Below, in pieces: positions 38,806-48,340 of a stretch of DNA of 64,000 bases. The notes below the pieces were generated by a model. It ran no database searches and was not told the DNA's origin. It saw nothing but the letters and a program-made list of their open reading frames with translations. Source of the stretch: Variovorax sp. PAMC28562 (GTDB lineage: Bacteria > Pseudomonadota > Gammaproteobacteria > Burkholderiales > Burkholderiaceae_C); NCBI RefSeq assembly GCF_014303735.1, contig NZ_CP060296.1, forward strand, positions 62,001 through 126,000, in the 5' to 3' direction. Positions within the stretch are counted from its first letter, which is position 1. Each line of letters starts with the position of its first letter. Both the position numbers and the translations under genes were made by a program.

Positions 38806-38816
38806 CGTACTGACGT
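38793..38816 (+). repeat. 8-bp tandem repeat at the hydrolase stop codon
   Basis: Three perfect copies of ACTGACGT. The stop TGA (38803-38805) is inside the second copy. Gain or loss of one copy would shift the reading frame past the stop and could alter the C-terminus. Confidence 0.85.
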
Positions 38817-38853
38817 CGTCCGGAGGCCGCAGCGGAATTGAAGAGCGGCGCTG

Positions 38854-39411
38854 CTAGCCGTGCAGCCGCGAGCTGTGCGGCAGGTGGGCCATCAAGAACT
38901 CCATCTGGTCCGCCAGGATGCGGCGATTGCGCAGGATGAAGTCTTCCCACAGGCTGGGCACATAGGGCGCGTAGAGCAGCGGCATGTTCGCCTGCTCCGG
39001 CGTGCGGCTGCTTTTGCGATGGTTGCAGGGCTTGCAAGCCGTGACGACATTCATCCACACATCGATGCCGTTTTGCGCAAACGGAATGATGTGCTCGCGC
39101 GTGAGTTCTTCGTCATGGAAGTGGCCGCCGCAATAGGCGCAGAAGCCCCGGTCACGGGAAAACAGCTTGCTGTTGGTCAGCCCGGGGCGCTGTGTAAAAG
39201 GATTGATGCGCGGCACGCCCTTGGTGCCGATGATGCTGTTGATCGCGATCTGCGACTGCAGCCCGGTCACAGCGTTGTGCCCGCCACGATACACCGCCAC
39301 CTGCGCGCCCACCTCCCAGCGAACTTCGTCCGCCGCGTAGTGAATTACCGCCTGTTCGAGCGATATCCACGACTGGGGCAGCCCTTGGGCCGACAGTTTC
39401 AAGACCTTCAC
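38854..39411 (-). CDS. HNH endonuclease-domain protein
   Basis: A 185-residue protein. The HNH finger spans about 105-150: zinc Cys pairs in CAYCGG and CKPCNHRK, with the catalytic EHIIPFAQ and the Asn of WMNVVTA between. The N-terminal 90 residues open VLKLSAQGLPQSWISLEQA, a conserved feature of a betaproteobacterial/cyanobacterial HNH group. I use GTG 39409-39411, 7 bases after GAGGAGA; the frame is open to a GTG at 39459, which lacks a ribosome site. It is chromosomal and stands alone, with no restriction methylase, integrase or phage genes nearby. Confidence 0.85.
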   Translation of the reverse strand: MKVLKLSAQGLPQSWISLEQAVIHYAADEVRWEVGAQVAVYRGGHNAVTGLQSQIAINSIIGTKGVPRINPFTQRPGLTNSKLFSRDRGFCAYCGGHFHDEELTREHIIPFAQNGIDVWMNVVTACKPCNHRKSSRTPEQANMPLLYAPYVPSLWEDFILRNRRILADQMEFLMAHLPHSSRLHG

Positions 39412-39417
39412 CACACG

Positions 39418-39424
39418 TCTCCTC
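39418..39424 (-). promoter_or_regulatory. Ribosome binding site deciding the HNH gene start
   Basis: GAGGAGA on the minus strand, 6 bases before GTG 39411 (3 before a second GTG at 39414). It supports these starts over the more upstream GTG at 39459. Confidence 0.65.
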
Positions 39425-39506
39425 AAAAAAGGGAAGAACCACGGAAAGACCGGATGCACACGGTGAGTCGCAGGCGCCCCTGAGCAGAGGGCAATTGACT
39501 CACTGC

Positions 39507-39530
39507 GTCACAATATACCGGCTTTGTGAC
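39507..39530. promoter_or_regulatory. Inverted repeat between the HNH gene and ribF
   Basis: GTCACAA and TTGTGAC are perfect 7-bp arms around a 10-base spacer (TATACCGGCT), 70 bases before ribF in the divergent gap. The arms face opposite to a CRP site, so it is not one. The spacer contains TATACC, a possible -10. Confidence 0.4.
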
Positions 39531-39599
39531 AAATCGCTGCTGCGAGCCCATTTGACGGGCGCGGGCTGCTATCAAAAAGAGATCAATTCGACAACGCCT

Positions 39600-40649
39600 A
39601 TGCAGGTTTTTCGCGGTTTTCGGCACCCGGGTGTGGCTAAAGCCTGCGCCCTGACCATCGGCAATTTCGATGGCGTCCATCGTGGCCATCAGGCCATGCT
39701 CGCCCTCTTGAACACCGAGGCCCGTCAGCGGGGCCTGCCGAGTTGCGTGCTGACTTTCGAGCCGCATCCGCGCGATTACTTCGCGGCGCTTGCGAAGCGA
39801 CCGGAGCTCGCGCCAGCCCGCATCGGCACCCTTCGCGACAAGCTGGCCGAGCTGGCTGCCGGAGGTGTGGCGCAGACCATCGTGTTGCCTTTCGACAATC
39901 GGCTCGCCTCGCAAACCCCCGATGAATTCGTGCGCGACGTACTTGTCGACGGCCTCGGCGCCCGCTACGTGCTGGTGGGTGACGACTTCCGCTTCGGTGC
40001 CAAGCGCGCCGGCGACTACGCGATGCTCGACGCTGCCGGTGACGCGAACGGCTTCGACGTGGCGCGCATGAACAGCTACGAAGTGCACGGCCTGCGGGTG
40101 TCGAGTTCGGCCGTGCGCGAGGCGCTAGAGGCCGGACGCATGAAAGAGGTACAGACGCTGCTTGGCCGACCTTATGCCATCTCGGGCCATGTGGTGCACG
40201 GCCGCAAGCTCGGTCGGGCGCTGGGTGCGTCGGCGCCGGGCAAGGACGACGGTTTTCGCACGCTCAACCTGCGGTTCAAGCATTGGAAACCGGCGGCCAG
40301 CGGCATCTTCGCGGTGCTGGTGCACGGCCTCGGCGACAAGCCGCTGCCGGGCGTTGCCAACCTCGGCGTGCGGCCGTCGCTCGATGCCAACGACGTGAAC
40401 GCCGGTCGTGTGCTGCTCGAAACGCATTGCCTGGAGTGGCCCTCGCAACTCGGCATCGAAGGTGCCTACGGTAAAATCGTTCGCGTGGAACTGCTCTCAA
40501 AACTGCACGACGAATTGCGCTACACCAGCCTCGAAGCCCTGACTGCAGGCATCGCGAAGGATGGCCGGGACGCGCGCGCGTTCTTCGTGTCCATGCCTGT
40601 GCAGACCCACGCGGAAACCCACCGCCAGACCACGCGCGACCGAATTTAG
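39600..40649 (+). CDS. ribF: Bifunctional riboflavin kinase / FAD synthetase
   Basis: RibF makes FMN and FAD from riboflavin. The 349-residue protein has the adenylyltransferase domain first (LTIGNFDGVHRGHQ, with the HxGH-like motif; VGDDFRFGAKRAGD) and the flavokinase domain after about residue 190 (VVHGRKLGRALGA, GVANLGVRPS). ATG 39600 fits the family N-terminus. It precedes ileS and lspA on the same strand, a conserved order in proteobacteria. Confidence 0.96.
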   Translation: MQVFRGFRHPGVAKACALTIGNFDGVHRGHQAMLALLNTEARQRGLPSCVLTFEPHPRDYFAALAKRPELAPARIGTLRDKLAELAAGGVAQTIVLPFDNRLASQTPDEFVRDVLVDGLGARYVLVGDDFRFGAKRAGDYAMLDAAGDANGFDVARMNSYEVHGLRVSSSAVREALEAGRMKEVQTLLGRPYAISGHVVHGRKLGRALGASAPGKDDGFRTLNLRFKHWKPAASGIFAVLVHGLGDKPLPGVANLGVRPSLDANDVNAGRVLLETHCLEWPSQLGIEGAYGKIVRVELLSKLHDELRYTSLEALTAGIAKDGRDARAFFVSMPVQTHAETHRQTTRDRI

Positions 40650-40670
40650 CCTTGCACGCTCGTGCTGCCG

Positions 40671-40748
40671 CCCTTCGACAAGCTCAGGGCGAACGGCTTT
40701 CCCCTCCGTTCCGACGCTGACCCGTTCGGGCTGAGCCTGTCGAAGCCC
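40671..40748. repeat. REP-like inverted repeat
   Basis: Two imperfectly complementary arms (40671-40696 beginning CCCTTCGACAAGCTCAG, and 40722-40748 ending CTGTCGAAGCCC) fill the gap between ribF and ileS. The core TTCGACARGCTCAGSSCGAACGG is a widely dispersed intergenic palindrome in high-GC proteobacteria. A folded transcript would form a long stem. Only this copy was noticed in the window. Confidence 0.8.
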
Positions 40749-40765
40749 TGTTCCGTACTCCAATC

Positions 40766-43603
40766 ATGTCCGACACCCCCTCCTCGACCGACTACCGCGC
40801 CACCCTCAACCTGCCCGACACCCCCTTCCCGATGCGCGGCGACATGGCCAAGCGCGAGCCGGGCTGGGTCAAGGAATGGGAAGACGAAGGCCGCTACCAG
40901 CGCCTGCGCGACGCTCGCATGGGCGCGCCCAAGTTCATCCTGCACGACGGCCCTCCCTACGCCAACGGCCAGATCCACATGGGCCACGCCGTCAACAAGA
41001 TCCTCAAGGACATGATCACCAAGGCGCGACAGCTCGAAGGTTTCGACGCGCTCTATGTGCCGGGCTGGGACTGCCACGGCCTGCCGATCGAGAACGCGAT
41101 CGAGAAGAAGTACGGCCGCAACCTGAGCCGCGACGACATGCAGGCCAAAAGCCGCGCCTTCGCGACCGAGCAGATCGCGCAGCAGATGACTGACTTCCAG
41201 CGCCTGGGCGTGCTGGGCGAATGGACGCATCCGTACAAGACGATGGACTTCGCCAACGAGGCCGGCGAGCTGCGCGCCTTCAAGCGCGTGATCGAGCGCG
41301 GCTTCGTCTACCGCGGCCTGAAGCCGGTGTACTGGTGCTTCGACTGCGGCTCGTCGCTGGCCGAGTTCGAGATCGAATACGCCGACAAGAAGTCGCAAAC
41401 CATTGACGTCGCCTTCAAAGCGCACGAACGCACCAAGGTGCTCGAAGCCTTCGGCCGGCCCGACGTGCTGGGCGATGTGTTCGCCGTCATCTGGACCACC
41501 ACCGCCTGGACCATCCCGGCGAATCAGGCGATCAACCTGAACCCCGAGCTCGAGTATTCGCTGGTGGACACCGAGCGCGGTCTCTTGATCCTGGCCAACT
41601 CGTTGGTCGAGATGTGCATGACGCGCTACGCGCTCGATGGCAAAGTACTGGCCACAGTCAAGGGCGAGGCGCTCGGTGGCCTGGAGTTCGAGCACCCGCT
41701 CTATGACGTCGACGCAGGCTACCAGCGCCTGTCGCCGGTGTACCTGGCCGACTACGCCACCGCCACCGACGGCACCGGCCTCGTCCACTCCTCGCCCGCC
41801 TATGGCGTGGATGACTTCAACTCCTGCATCGCACATGGGCTGACGATCGACGACATCCTGAATCCGGTACAAGGCAACGGCAGCTATGCGGCCGACTTTC
41901 CGTTGTTCGGCGGCAAGAACATCTGGAAGGCGGTGCCCGAAGTCATCGCTGCGCTGCGCGATGCCGGCCGCCTGATGACGACAGAGACCATCACGCACAG
42001 CTACCCGCATTGCTGGCGCCACAAGTCGCCGGTCATCTACAGGGCCGCGGCCCAATGGTTCATCCGCATGGACGAAGGCGAAGGCGTGTTCACCAAGGAC
42101 AAGGCGCCCAAGACCTTGCGCCAGACCGCGCTCGACGCCATCGAACAGACGACCTTCTACCCAGAGAACGGCAAGTCGCGCCTGCACGACATGATCGCCA
42201 ACCGGCCCGACTGGTGCATCTCGCGCCAGCGCAGTTGGGGTGTGCCGATCCCGTTCTTCCTGCACAAGGATTCGGGCGAGTTGCACCCGCGCACGATGGA
42301 GATCCTGGACCAGGCGGCCAGCATCGTCGAGGCCGGCGGCATCGAGGCCTGGAGCCGCGTCACGACCGAAGAAATCCTCGGTGCCGACGACGCACCCAGC
42401 TACACCAAGAGCACCGACATCCTCGAGGTTTGGTTCGACTCGGGCTCGACCTTCTGGCACGTGCTGCGCGGCACGCACGCTCCGGGCTTTCACGAAACGG
42501 GCCCCGAAGCCGACCTGTACCTCGAAGGCCACGACCAGCACCGCGGTTGGTTCCACTCATCGCTGCTGATCGCCTGCGCGCTCGAAGGCCGAGCGCCCTA
42601 CCGCGGGCTGCTGACGCACGGCTTCACCATCGATGCGCAAGGCCGCAAGATGAGCAAGTCGCTCGGCAACGGGCTCGACCCGCAGGAAGTCAGCAAGAAG
42701 CTGGGCGCAGAAATCATCCGCCTGTGGGTGGCAGCAAGCGACTACTCAGGCGACATCGCGGGCGACGACAAGATCCTCGCGCGCGTGGTCGACGGCTACC
42801 GGCGCATCCGCAACACGCTGCGCTTCCTGCTGGCTAACACCAGCGACTTCGACATCGCCAAGGATGCGGTGCCGCTCGACCGCATGCTGGAGATCGACCG
42901 CTATGCGCTCAGCCGCGCAGCGCAATTCCAGGCCGAAATCCTCGCGCACTATCAGGTGTACGAATTCCATCCGGTCGTCGCCAAACTACAGATCTACTGC
43001 TCGGAAGACCTGGGCGGCTTCTACCTCGACATCCTGAAAGACCGGCTCTACACGACCGCGCCGGGCTCGCTGGCGCGCCGCAGTGCGCAGACCGCGCTTT
43101 GGCACATCTCGCAGGCGATGCTGCGCTGGATGGCGCCGTTCCTGAGCTTCACCGCGGAAGAAGCGTGGCGCGTGCTGGGCCACACTGAATCGATCTTCAC
43201 GCAGACGTACACCGACCTCGGCACCGCTGACAACGCGTTGCTCGCCAAGTGGAGCCGCATCCGCGAGATCCGCGATGGCGTCAACAAGGAAATCGAAACG
43301 GTGCGGGCCGAAGGCAAGGTCGGCTCGTCGCTGCAAGCCACGCTGCAACTGACGGCGCCGCCGGAAGATCACGCACTGCTGCAGTCCCTCGGTGACGACC
43401 TGAAGTTCGTCCTCATCGCGTCGGACGTCGCGCTGCTGTCTGGCACCGCACTGTCGACCGTGGTCGTCGCATCGAGCGAAGTCAAATGCGAGCGGTGCTG
43501 GCACTACCGCGCCGATGTCGGCCACGACGCGGCCTACCCGACCATCTGCGGCCGTTGCACCAGCAACCTGCACGGTGCGGGCGAAGTGCGGAGCGTTGCC
43601 TGA
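40766..43603 (+). CDS. ileS: Isoleucyl-tRNA synthetase
   Basis: A 945-residue class Ia synthetase. HMGH is at 71-74 in [15 protein letters not shown] and KMSKS at 628-632. The CP1 editing domain ([28 protein letters not shown]) hydrolyses Val-tRNA-Ile. The C-terminus carries zinc ligands CERCWHY and CGRC, as in bacterial type 1 IleS, which is usually sensitive to mupirocin. The stop is immediately followed by lspA after 1 base. Confidence 0.98.
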   Translation: MSDTPSSTDYRATLNLPDTPFPMRGDMAKREPGWVKEWEDEGRYQRLRDARMGAPKFILHDGPPYANGQIHMGHAVNKILKDMITKARQLEGFDALYVPGWDCHGLPIENAIEKKYGRNLSRDDMQAKSRAFATEQIAQQMTDFQRLGVLGEWTHPYKTMDFANEAGELRAFKRVIERGFVYRGLKPVYWCFDCGSSLAEFEIEYADKKSQTIDVAFKAHERTKVLEAFGRPDVLGDVFAVIWTTTAWTIPANQAINLNPELEYSLVDTERGLLILANSLVEMCMTRYALDGKVLATVKGEALGGLEFEHPLYDVDAGYQRLSPVYLADYATATDGTGLVHSSPAYGVDDFNSCIAHGLTIDDILNPVQGNGSYAADFPLFGGKNIWKAVPEVIAALRDAGRLMTTETITHSYPHCWRHKSPVIYRAAAQWFIRMDEGEGVFTKDKAPKTLRQTALDAIEQTTFYPENGKSRLHDMIANRPDWCISRQRSWGVPIPFFLHKDSGELHPRTMEILDQAASIVEAGGIEAWSRVTTEEILGADDAPSYTKSTDILEVWFDSGSTFWHVLRGTHAPGFHETGPEADLYLEGHDQHRGWFHSSLLIACALEGRAPYRGLLTHGFTIDAQGRKMSKSLGNGLDPQEVSKKLGAEIIRLWVAASDYSGDIAGDDKILARVVDGYRRIRNTLRFLLANTSDFDIAKDAVPLDRMLEIDRYALSRAAQFQAEILAHYQVYEFHPVVAKLQIYCSEDLGGFYLDILKDRLYTTAPGSLARRSAQTALWHISQAMLRWMAPFLSFTAEEAWRVLGHTESIFTQTYTDLGTADNALLAKWSRIREIRDGVNKEIETVRAEGKVGSSLQATLQLTAPPEDHALLQSLGDDLKFVLIASDVALLSGTALSTVVVASSEVKCERCWHYRADVGHDAAYPTICGRCTSNLHGAGEVRSVA

Positions 43604-43604
43604 C

Positions 43605-44105
43605 ATGGCGCGCACCATGACCTTGTCGCGCGGCGGCAGCCTGTGGCCCTGGCTCGGCTGGGCAGCGATCGTGCTGATCGTCGACCAGTTCACCAAGACG
43701 TTGATCCTGGGCTATTACCGGCTGGGCGATCACACGCCCGTCACCGGCTTCTTCAACATCGTGCGGGCCCACAACACAGGTGCGGCGTTTTCGTTCTTGG
43801 CGGACCACTCTGGCTGGCAGCGCTGGCTGTTCACCGTGATCGGCATCGCTGCAGCGGTCTTCATTTTGTGGATGCTCAAGACGCACGCCGGCCAGAAGCT
43901 GTTTTCGTTTGCCATGGCATCCATCCTCGGCGGCGCGATCGGCAACGTGATCGACCGGATGATGCATGGGTACGTGGTCGACTTTCTCGACTTCTACGTC
44001 GGCAACTGGCACTTCCCGGCGTTCAACGTGGCCGACAGCGCCATCACGTTGGGAGCGATCTGTCTGGTGCTGGACGAGCTTCGTCGGGTCAGACGAGGCA
44101 AGTAG
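43605..44105 (+). CDS. lspA: Signal peptidase II (lipoprotein)
   Basis: LspA cleaves prolipoproteins at the lipid-modified Cys in the inner membrane. The 166-residue protein has four hydrophobic helices and the two catalytic Asp in [10 protein letters not shown] and FNVADSAI, plus the conserved [16 protein letters not shown] 43605 is used; the frame extends upstream inside ileS. It closes the ribF-ileS-lspA unit. Confidence 0.96.
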   Translation: MARTMTLSRGGSLWPWLGWAAIVLIVDQFTKTLILGYYRLGDHTPVTGFFNIVRAHNTGAAFSFLADHSGWQRWLFTVIGIAAAVFILWMLKTHAGQKLFSFAMASILGGAIGNVIDRMMHGYVVDFLDFYVGNWHFPAFNVADSAITLGAICLVLDELRRVRRGK

Positions 44106-44230
44106 GCGCGGCCCTCCCTTTGGGACTCGACGCGGGGCCGGCCGTCAAGGACTACAGGCACGCACCCCTTCGCAGCGGACAGGCGAAGGCGACACGCAAT
44201 TGGCAGCAACTGGGGTGTTAGCCTTTCCCG

Positions 44231-45892
44231 ATGAAGCATTTATTGAACCTGCTGGCAGCCATCGCGTTGCTGGTCTGGGGAACCCATCTCGTTCGCACCG
44301 GCGTGTTGCGCGTCTTCGGCGCCAACCTCCGCAAGATCCTCGTGCGCAGCATGCGCAACCGCTTCACGGCCGCGCTGTCGGGCATCGGCGTCACGGCGCT
44401 GGTGCAGTCGAGCACCGCGACCTCGCTGATGACTTCATCCTTCGTCGGCGCGGGGCTGGTCACGCTGCCGGCAGCGCTGGCTGTCATGCGCGGTGCCGAC
44501 GTCGGCACGGCGCTGATGTCGGTGCTTTTTTCCACCGATCTGTCGTGGCTGTCGCCGCTCTTCATCTTTGTCGGCGTGGTGCTCTTCATCACGCGCTCTG
44601 CCAGCGCCGCAGGCCGGGTCGGTCGCGTGCTGATCGGCCTCGGGCTCATGCTGCTCGCGCTGCAACTGGTGGTCGCCACCACCGGGCCACTGTTCTCTTC
44701 ACCGGCCGTGCGCGCACTGCTCGCATCGCTCAACAGCGATGTGCTGCTCGAGATCACCATCGGTGCGGTCTTCGCGGTGGTCGCCTATTCCAGCTTGGCC
44801 GTGGTGCTGCTGGTCGCGGCCATGGCGAGCTCGAACGTGGTCCCGCTCGACGTGGCGTTGGGCCTCGTGCTCGGCGCCAACCTGGGCAGCGGCTTGCTGG
44901 CGGTCCTCACAACCGCCAAGTCGCCGGTACCGGTGCGCCAGGTGACCGTCGGCAACCTGATCTTCAAGATTGCCGGTGTCGCTATCGCAGCACCCTTCGT
45001 TGGCCTCTATTTGCGCGAAGCGCGCCACTTCGTTTCAGACGCCACCTCTCTTGTGGTGCTGTATCACCTGGCCTTCAACGTCTTCGTGAGCCTCGGCTTC
45101 ATCGGCTTTACAGACATGGTTGCCCGCCTGGTGTCCCGCGCGATGCCGGTGCCGGTCGCAAACACCGCGACGCAGCGGCCGCACCATCTCGATCCATCGG
45201 CCCTCTCGACGCCCTCGCTCGCCATCTCTAACGCGGCGCGCGAGGCCTTGCACCAGGCCGACATCGTGGAGACCATGCTGATCGGCATGCTCAACGTGCT
45301 GCGCAACAACGACCTGCGGCTCGCGCAAGAGCTCCGCAAACTCGACGACACGGTGGACGAGCTCTACTCGGCCATCAAGTACTACATGACGAAGATTTCG
45401 CGCGAGGCGCTCGGCGAAGAAGAGAGCAAACGCTGGACCGACATCATCAGCTTCACGATCAACATGGAACAGATCGGCGACATCATCGAGCGCGTGATCA
45501 TCGACATCGAAGACAAGAAGATCAAGCCGCAGCGCAATTTTTCGGACGCCGGCATGAAGGAGATCGTCGAACTGCACGAGCGGCTGATCGCCAACCTGCG
45601 CCTGAGCATGAGCGTGTTCCTGAACGGCAACGTGCGCGATGCGCAAAAGCTGCTGCAAGAGAAAGCACGCTTTCGCGACCTGGAGCGAGCCTATGCGACC
45701 ACGCACCTCGGCCGGCTGTCGAACCAGACGGCGCTGAGCATCGAAACCAGCTCGCTGCACATCGACCTGATCAGCGACCTGAAGCGCATCAACTCGCACA
45801 TCTGTTCGATCGCTTATCCGATCCTGGACTCGGCCGGCGTGCTTTCGCCGAGCCGGCTGCGCGAGTCGCGGCTCGGCGAACTCGAAGCCTGA
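44231..45892 (+). CDS. Na+/phosphate cotransporter-family protein with PhoU domain
   Basis: A 553-residue inner-membrane protein. Residues about 1-310 have eight or nine hydrophobic segments and two inverted QSSTATS-type repeats (TALVQSSTATSLMTSSFVGAG), the NptA/PNaS signature. Residues about 330-545 form PhoU-like helical bundles (IVETMLIGMLNVLRNND; ITNMEQIGDIIERVI-like). Such proteins export or take up phosphate and are modulated by their PhoU part. It is apparently a single gene, convergent with the SBF-like carrier gene 4 bases away. Confidence 0.9.
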   Translation: MKHLLNLLAAIALLVWGTHLVRTGVLRVFGANLRKILVRSMRNRFTAALSGIGVTALVQSSTATSLMTSSFVGAGLVTLPAALAVMRGADVGTALMSVLFSTDLSWLSPLFIFVGVVLFITRSASAAGRVGRVLIGLGLMLLALQLVVATTGPLFSSPAVRALLASLNSDVLLEITIGAVFAVVAYSSLAVVLLVAAMASSNVVPLDVALGLVLGANLGSGLLAVLTTAKSPVPVRQVTVGNLIFKIAGVAIAAPFVGLYLREARHFVSDATSLVVLYHLAFNVFVSLGFIGFTDMVARLVSRAMPVPVANTATQRPHHLDPSALSTPSLAISNAAREALHQADIVETMLIGMLNVLRNNDLRLAQELRKLDDTVDELYSAIKYYMTKISREALGEEESKRWTDIISFTINMEQIGDIIERVIIDIEDKKIKPQRNFSDAGMKEIVELHERLIANLRLSMSVFLNGNVRDAQKLLQEKARFRDLERAYATTHLGRLSNQTALSIETSSLHIDLISDLKRINSHICSIAYPILDSAGVLSPSRLRESRLGELEA

Positions 45893-45896
45893 AAAC

Positions 45897-46919
45897 CTAG
45901 GGGCCGACCGACCTTGCGGTCTTGGCTTGTTCCGCCGCCTTGGGCGGCGCTTCGATCAGCGGCCGCCGCGCATAGCGCTGTGCCAGATACGCACACACCA
46001 TCAACTGCATCTGGTGGAACAGCATCAACGGCAGCACGATCGCGCCGACCGTGTGCGCCGCGAACAGCACCTGCGCCATCGGAATGCCACTCGCCAGGCT
46101 TTTCTTGGAGCCGCAGAAGACGATGGTGATCTCGTCGGCCTTGTCGAACCCGAGCCTGCGCGCGAGCCAAGTGGTGCTGACCAGCGCCAGTGCCAGCAGC
46201 ACGCCGCAGATCAGGAGCAGCCCGGCGAGTGCGCCGATCGGCACCTGCTTCCACAGGCCTTCGATCACGGCGGCACTGAAGGCGGTGTAGACCACCAGCA
46301 GGATCGAGCCACGGTCCACATAAGTGAGGATGGCCGCACGGCGCTTGATCCAGCCGCCGATCAGCGGGCGCAACAAATGGCCCGCGACGAACGGCGCCAT
46401 GAGCTGCAGCAAGATGCGGCCGATGGAGTCGAGCGATGCACCCGCACTGGCGTGCTGCACCACGACGAGGTTGACGAGCAACGGCGTGACGAAGACACCG
46501 AGCAGTGTCGATGCCGAGGCGCTGCACACCGCAGCCGGCACGTTGCCCCGCGCCATCGATGTGAAGGCGATGGCCGACTGCACCGTGGCCGGCAGCACGC
46601 AAAGAAACAGGATGCCCGTGTACAGATCGGGCGTGACGAGCGGCAGCAGCACCGGTTTCAGCGCGAGGCCAAGCACCGGGAACAGCAGGAAAGTGCAGGC
46701 GAACACCAAGAGGTGCAAGCGCCAGTGGGTGATGCCCGCCAGAATCGCCTCGCGCGAGAGTTTGGCCCCGTGCAAAAAGAACAGCAGGCCGATGGCGAAG
46801 GTGGTCAGCCGTCCGAAAAACACAGCGGTGCCGCCGCTCGCCGGAAGCAGGCTGGCGATCACGACGGTCGAAACCAGCGCGAGCGTGAAGTTGTCGGGGA
46901 GAAAGCGTGAACGGGCCAT
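45897..46919 (-). CDS. SBF-like bile acid:sodium symporter-family carrier
   Basis: A 340-residue inner-membrane carrier of the YfeH-type SBF-like family, with about ten hydrophobic segments. Markers are LFFLHGAKLSREAI, FLCVLPATVQSAIAFTSMARGNVPAA and VFCGSKKSLASGIPMA. Substrates in this group are organic anions but mostly unproven. It diverges from a LysR gene 70 bases away, so that regulator probably controls it. The C-terminal 25 residues are a polar tail. Confidence 0.9.
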   Translation of the reverse strand: MARSRFLPDNFTLALVSTVVIASLLPASGGTAVFFGRLTTFAIGLLFFLHGAKLSREAILAGITHWRLHLLVFACTFLLFPVLGLALKPVLLPLVTPDLYTGILFLCVLPATVQSAIAFTSMARGNVPAAVCSASASTLLGVFVTPLLVNLVVVQHASAGASLDSIGRILLQLMAPFVAGHLLRPLIGGWIKRRAAILTYVDRGSILLVVYTAFSAAVIEGLWKQVPIGALAGLLLICGVLLALALVSTTWLARRLGFDKADEITIVFCGSKKSLASGIPMAQVLFAAHTVGAIVLPLMLFHQMQLMVCAYLAQRYARRPLIEAPPKAAEQAKTARSVGP

Positions 46920-46962
46920 GACGCGTATTGGAACGCGGCCGCATTCAAAAGAGAAATCGATT

Positions 46963-46975
46963 TATCTGATGGATA
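46963..46975. promoter_or_regulatory. Candidate LysR-type operator
   Basis: TATC-N5-GATA (TATCTGATGGATA) lies in the 70-base divergent gap, 15 bases before the LysR start. Dyads of this spacing fit the T-N11-A rule for LysR regulators. It would overlap the regulator's own promoter. The motif is short, so the call is weak. Confidence 0.35.
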
Positions 46976-46989
46976 TATGATTCCTTTGC

Positions 46990-47910
46990 ATGAACGTCAC
47001 GCTGCGCCAACTCCGGGTTTTTCGGTCGGTCGCCGACGGTCGCAACTTCAGCCGCGCCGGGGATCAGGTCGGCCTGACCCAGCCTGCAGTGAGCCGTGCC
47101 ATCCTCGAACTCGAGTCCCAGCTGGGCCTGAAACTGCTCGATCGCACCACGCGCGAGGTGACGCTGACCGAGGCGGGCCAGTCGCTGGCGGCGCGGCTCG
47201 ATCGCGTGCTCGACGAGCTCGACCAGACACTGCAGGACGTGGCCGGGCTCGCGAATGCGAGCGGCGGCAAGGTGCGTGTGGCCAGCAGCCCGACGCTTTC
47301 GGCCAACCTCATGCCGGCGTGCATCGCAGCATGCGCCACGGCCGCACCCGGCATCCACTTCATGCTGCTCGACCGCATCCAGCAAGACGTGCTGGACAGC
47401 GTGCGCAGCGGCGAAGTCGACTTCGGCGTCGTGATCGAACCATCGGCCACCGACGACCTGCATTGCCAGAACATGCTGAGCGATCCATTCGTCATCGTGA
47501 CGCTGCCCGGGCATCCCTTTGCGCAGAAAAAGAGCGTTCGATGGTCGGCACTCGATGGCGCAGAACTGGTGCTGCTCGACCACGCTTCCGGGAGTCGACG
47601 GCTGATCGACGACGCTTTACAAAAGCACGGTGCATCGTGCCGGGTGACGCAGCAACTCGGCCATCCGACCACCGTGTTTCGCATGGTCGAAGCGGGCATC
47701 GGCATCAGCGTGATGCCGGCGTTGTCGTTGCCGCCCGGGGGCTTGGGCGACCTGGTGGTGCGCCCGCTGACACCGCGGGTGCAGCGCACCATCATGCTGA
47801 TACGGCGGCGCAACCGGGCGCTGTCGCCCGTGGCAGAACGGGTATGGAAGCTGGTACGCGAGACTGTTGAAGCGACAGATGCCCTTAGCGGCCAAGCCCG
47901 TGCAAGCTGA
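46990..47910 (+). CDS. LysR-family transcriptional regulator
   Basis: A 306-residue regulator. The winged helix is at about 1-60 (VTLRQLRVFRSVADGRNFSRAGDQVGLTQPAVSRAI, split by turns), followed by a periplasmic-binding-protein-like effector domain (about 90-300; KVRVASSPTLSANLMP, MVEAGIGISVMPAL). The divergent SBF-like carrier is the likely target. No effector can be named. It converges on the receiver-protein gene, 24 bases apart. Confidence 0.93.
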   Translation: MNVTLRQLRVFRSVADGRNFSRAGDQVGLTQPAVSRAILELESQLGLKLLDRTTREVTLTEAGQSLAARLDRVLDELDQTLQDVAGLANASGGKVRVASSPTLSANLMPACIAACATAAPGIHFMLLDRIQQDVLDSVRSGEVDFGVVIEPSATDDLHCQNMLSDPFVIVTLPGHPFAQKKSVRWSALDGAELVLLDHASGSRRLIDDALQKHGASCRVTQQLGHPTTVFRMVEAGIGISVMPALSLPPGGLGDLVVRPLTPRVQRTIMLIRRRNRALSPVAERVWKLVRETVEATDALSGQARAS

Positions 47911-47934
47911 TGCGCGTCGCGTGGGCGTCGTGCG

Positions 47935-48327
47935 TCAGTGGTGGTTAGTTTGCTCTTGCCGCCGGCGCAGGCAGAAGTCGATCAGGTCATCGATTTCGGT
48001 GGCCTTGTCGAACACCGCGTCGGCACCGAGCTCGGCGCAGCGCTGGCGCACATGGCGCGTCGTATGGTTGCTCAACACCACGAGCCTTTGCGTGGATGAC
48101 CGGTCGCGGCAGGCTTCGATCACGTTCATGCCGCTGCCTTCTTTCAGGAACAGATCGATGATGGCCAAGTCCCACTTGCCGCGGTTGTGCGTGAGCCAGG
48201 CCGTCCCCTCGTCTTCGGTCTCGGCCTCACCGACGGTTTCGACACGCGCCACTTCGCGCAACGTGCCGATGAGGTTTTCACGGATGGTTGCGTTGTCTTC
48301 GACGATGTAGGTTCTGACGGTGTTCAT
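47935..48327 (-). CDS. Receiver-only response regulator
   Basis: A 130-residue single CheY-like domain: acidic pair Glu10-Asp11 in YIVEDN, phospho-acceptor Asp58 in AIIDLF, Thr/Ser in VVLSNH and Lys in VFDKA. No DNA-binding or output domain follows, so it may act by protein contact or in a phosphorelay. ATG 48325-48327 is used; an in-frame TTG two codons upstream is less likely. It is 13 bases after the quinone oxidoreductase gene, and no kinase gene is close. Confidence 0.88.
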   Translation of the reverse strand: MNTVRTYIVEDNATIRENLIGTLREVARVETVGEAETEDEGTAWLTHNRGKWDLAIIDLFLKEGSGMNVIEACRDRSSTQRLVVLSNHTTRHVRQRCAELGADAVFDKATEIDDLIDFCLRRRQEQTNHH

Positions 48328-48340
48328 GGCCAAGCTTGGT

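Noticed and set aside
39412..39459. A GTG start at 39459 for the HNH gene
   Set aside because: It adds a hydrophobic Pro/Phe-rich tail and lacks a ribosome site, whereas GTG 39411 has GAGGAGA ahead of it.
40646..42556. A 636-codon minus-strand frame
   Set aside because: Antisense to ileS; its end also reads through the REP-like repeat, giving a PFALSLSKG-type peptide.
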